Assembly: GCA_013139625.1 (NCBI GenBank)
Contig: WTAK01000194.1
Location: 1 to 8,752 of the forward strand
Source: Candidatus Delongbacteria bacterium
GTDB taxonomy: Bacteria > UBA4055
DNA length: 8,752 bases
Direction of reading: 5' to 3'
Shown here piece by piece: positions 7,724 to 8,752 of this stretch. The notes beneath the pieces were generated by a model that saw nothing but the letters and a program-made list of their open reading frames with translations, was not told the origin of the DNA and did no database searches. The number at the start of each line of letters is the position of its first letter. Positions within the stretch are counted from its first letter, which is position 1. Position numbers and translations under genes: made by a program.

Positions 7724-8338
7724 TTACACTCCGGTATTTTTTAAATATTGAATTATTATCTCAGGAACGATTTTTTTTCTTTCTAATAAGAATTGATCAA
7801 ATTGTTTATCATTGAGATCTCCCATTGAACTTATTATTGGTTTGGCAACTACAGGAAAAATAATCCCGGAAAAAATATGAACCAATACCTGAAGGGGATC
7901 TGTCTTTATAATGTTCCCTTTTTTCATTTCAGACATGAATTGTTTAAAGAAAGATGATTTTTTGATTTCTTTAAATTTAAAGAGTTGTTCAGAGAAGAAA
8001 TTATAATTCATATGAAGCTCGTTGAAAAGGAATATAGGAATATCTTCATTATGATATACGAACATATATAACTTCTCGGAAAGAGCTGTAAGTTTATTTT
8101 CCCAGGATCTCTCATCATTGAGAGTAATAATAATATTTTGTTGGAAATCATCTAATATGTTTTCAAATATTTTATCAAAGAGCATTTTTTTAGACCTGAA
8201 ATAATAATGGAGCATAGCTTTATTGATACCTGCACTATCGGCTATCTCCTGCATTCTAGCTCCTGAAAATCCCTTCATTTTAAATATCTGACCTGCATGA
8301 TCAAGTATTTTTTCTTCAGTGGATATATCTTTCTTCAT
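7724..8338 (-). CDS. TetR/AcrR-family transcriptional regulator
   Basis: 204 residues, the usual TetR length. The N-terminal DNA-binding domain (about 8-56) is typical: EKILDHAGQIFKMKGFSG (9-26), then the helix-turn-helix MQEIADSAGINKAMLHYYF (29-47), followed by RSKKMLFDKIF. The C-terminal part (about 60-204) is helical and rich in Phe and Ile, suited to binding a hydrophobic ligand, but too divergent to name one. It is the first gene of the envelope operon, with one base between its stop and the RND start. It therefore probably represses its own operon and responds to the pump's substrate or a related lipid (inference). GGAG (8347-8350) lies 7 nt upstream of the ATG. The start codon lies within an 11-bp direct repeat. 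A candidate operator is at 8357-8368. Confidence 0.93.
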   Translation of the reverse strand: MKKDISTEEKILDHAGQIFKMKGFSGARMQEIADSAGINKAMLHYYFRSKKMLFDKIFENILDDFQQNIIITLNDERSWENKLTALSEKLYMFVYHNEDIPIFLFNELHMNYNFFSEQLFKFKEIKKSSFFKQFMSEMKKGNIIKTDPLQVLVHIFSGIIFPVVAKPIISSMGDLNDKQFDQFLLERKKIVPEIIIQYLKNTGV

Positions 8339-8359
8339 AGTTTAACTCCATAGTTTAAC
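8336..8359. repeat. Tandem 11-bp direct repeat over the tetR start
   Basis: CATAGTTTAAC occurs at 8336-8346 and again at 8349-8359, a period of 13 bp. The first copy contains the TetR start codon (complement of 8336-8338) and the second runs into the palindrome at 8357. The second copy also supplies an ATG on the minus strand, but it is out of frame (13 nt away). The duplication creates the spacing that holds the GGAG ribosome binding site. Confidence 0.8.
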
Positions 8360-8368
8360 CATTTGGTT
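8357..8368. promoter_or_regulatory. Candidate TetR operator
   Basis: AACCA (8357-8361) and TGGTT (8364-8368) form an inverted repeat with a 2-bp spacer. A wider inverted pair TTAAC (8355-8359) and GTTAA (8374-8378) overlaps it. It lies about 20 bp upstream of the tetR start codon, a typical place for an autoregulatory TetR site. No binding evidence exists in the sequence beyond position and symmetry. Confidence 0.5.
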
Positions 8369-8371
8369 GAT

Positions 8372-8400
8372 AAGTTAAAACAATTTAATTTGGAATGCAA
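8372..8400 (-). promoter_or_regulatory. Weak candidate promoter for the tetR operon
   Basis: On the minus strand TTGCAT (8395-8400) and TAACTT (8372-8377) are separated by 17 nt and could act as -35 and -10 boxes. The -10 matches the sigma-70 consensus poorly (3 of 6). The candidate operator would overlap the transcription start. If the organism uses a different promoter consensus this call is wrong. Confidence 0.22.
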
Positions 8401-8447
8401 GAAAAAAATATGATAAAAGTTATATCTATTTACAAAATTCGTTATTA

Positions 8448-8461
8448 CATTTAGCTAAATG
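8448..8461. promoter_or_regulatory. Perfect 14-bp palindrome, candidate ArsR operator
   Basis: CATTTAGCTAAATG is a perfect palindrome ending 18 bp before the ArsR start codon. An extra inverted pair flanks it asymmetrically: TTCGT (8438-8442) and ACGAA (8462-8466). ArsR/SmtB repressors commonly bind AT-rich inverted repeats close to their own start, so autoregulation is the likely use. GAGG at 8469-8472, with 7 nt to the ATG, is the ribosome binding site and lies just downstream, so binding would also be near the translation start. Confidence 0.5.
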
Positions 8462-8479
8462 ACGAAATGAGGTAGAGGA

Positions 8480-8752
8480 ATGGAACAATATTTGAAAGCA
8501 TTTAAAGCACTGAGTGATGATTCAAGATTAAGGATCGTTAAGATGCTTGAAGTAAAGTCAATGTGTGTATGTGAAATAACTTCAATAATAGGTTATGCAA
8601 CTCCGACTATATCAAATCATTTAAAAATATTGAAAGAAGCAGGTTTGATCGTGCAGGAAAGAGACGAAAAGTATATTAATTATTCTTTGAATAGTGATAA
8701 GAAGGACTTTATTGAGAAGATGTTGAATTTTGTAAATAAACTGAATGATAAA
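8480..8752 (+). CDS. ArsR/SmtB-family regulator, 3' end beyond window
   Basis: 91 codons are visible with no stop; the gene continues past the right edge and is probably nearly complete, since ArsR proteins are often about 90-120 residues. It starts at ATG 8480 with GAGG (8469-8472) at a good spacing; a second GAGG at 8475-8478 is too close. The fold is clear: FKALSDDSRLRIVKMLE (8-24), the recognition helix region YATPTISNHLKILKEAGLI (36-54) and the wing QERDEKYINYSL (56-67). SMCVCEI (27-33) carries the CxC pair (C29, C31) seen in the ELCVCDL motif of arsenic/antimony-sensing ArsR proteins, so thiophilic metalloid sensing is plausible. It is transcribed away from the lipid operon and probably controls genes to the right of the window. 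Confidence 0.9.
   Translation, partial: MEQYLKAFKALSDDSRLRIVKMLEVKSMCVCEITSIIGYATPTISNHLKILKEAGLIVQERDEKYINYSLNSDKKDFIEKMLNFVNKLNDK

Larger units (their letters stand above)
619..8338 (-). other. Seven-gene envelope operon (TetR to DUF3943)
   Basis: Seven minus-strand genes run without a gap large enough for a promoter or terminator. TetR to RND has 1 nt between stop and start; RND to YtfJ-like overlaps by 14 nt; YtfJ-like to LolA-like has a 5-nt gap; LolA-like to DUF1302-like shares one base (TAATG); the barrel to pldA has an 8-nt gap; pldA to DUF3943 has a 5-nt gap. Every downstream gene has its ribosome binding site inside or against the previous gene's end. One promoter upstream of TetR can therefore drive everything, and the set would be autoregulated. 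The operon structure is inferred from spacing only. Confidence 0.85.

Noticed and set aside
8409..8414. TATGAT as a -10 box for arsR
   Set aside because: It matches the -10 consensus at 5 of 6, but the nearest TTG-type -35 (8390-8395) is only 13 nt away, so the pair is not a credible promoter.

Overview
The window is AT-rich, densely packed bacterial DNA from a diderm (Gram-negative) organism. Three genes encode predicted outer-membrane barrels: an OMPLA-type phospholipase, a DUF1302-like barrel and a DUF3943 protein. A fourth encodes a periplasmic LolA-like carrier. The standard code fits all reading frames. Low GC and Shine-Dalgarno sites of the AGGA/GAGG type fit many uncultured FCB-type or similar lineages. 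The sequence alone does not fix the phylum.

Layout. Bases 1-548 (+ strand) hold two decayed genes: the tail of a RhuM-family protein and a DnaQ-like 3'-5' exonuclease. In both, the two ends of the protein are well conserved but the middle is missing. Bases 549-618 are a short non-coding gap with one small hairpin. Bases 619-8338 (- strand) are a tightly spaced seven-gene operon, read from right to left: TetR-family regulator, 12-TM RND/MMPL transporter, YtfJ-like thioredoxin-fold protein, LolA-like 'outer membrane lipoprotein-sorting' protein, DUF1302-like outer-membrane barrel, OMPLA phospholipase (pldA), and DUF3943 protein. Gaps are 1-8 nt or the genes overlap. Bases 8339-8479 are a divergent regulatory region with an 11-bp direct repeat and two palindromes. 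From 8480 a divergent ArsR-family regulator with a CVC motif runs off the right edge.

How it may work together. The operon places one protein in each envelope compartment: an inner-membrane proton-driven RND pump, a soluble periplasmic LolA-fold lipid carrier plus a thioredoxin-fold partner, an outer-membrane barrel, and an outer-membrane phospholipase. All sit under a self-encoded TetR repressor. The simplest reading is an inducible trans-envelope lipid (or lipid-like molecule) export and remodelling system. The RND/LolA-like/DUF1302-like combination is known from other bacteria. The co-transcribed PldA and DUF3943 protein are the unusual part here. The substrate cannot be read from the sequence.
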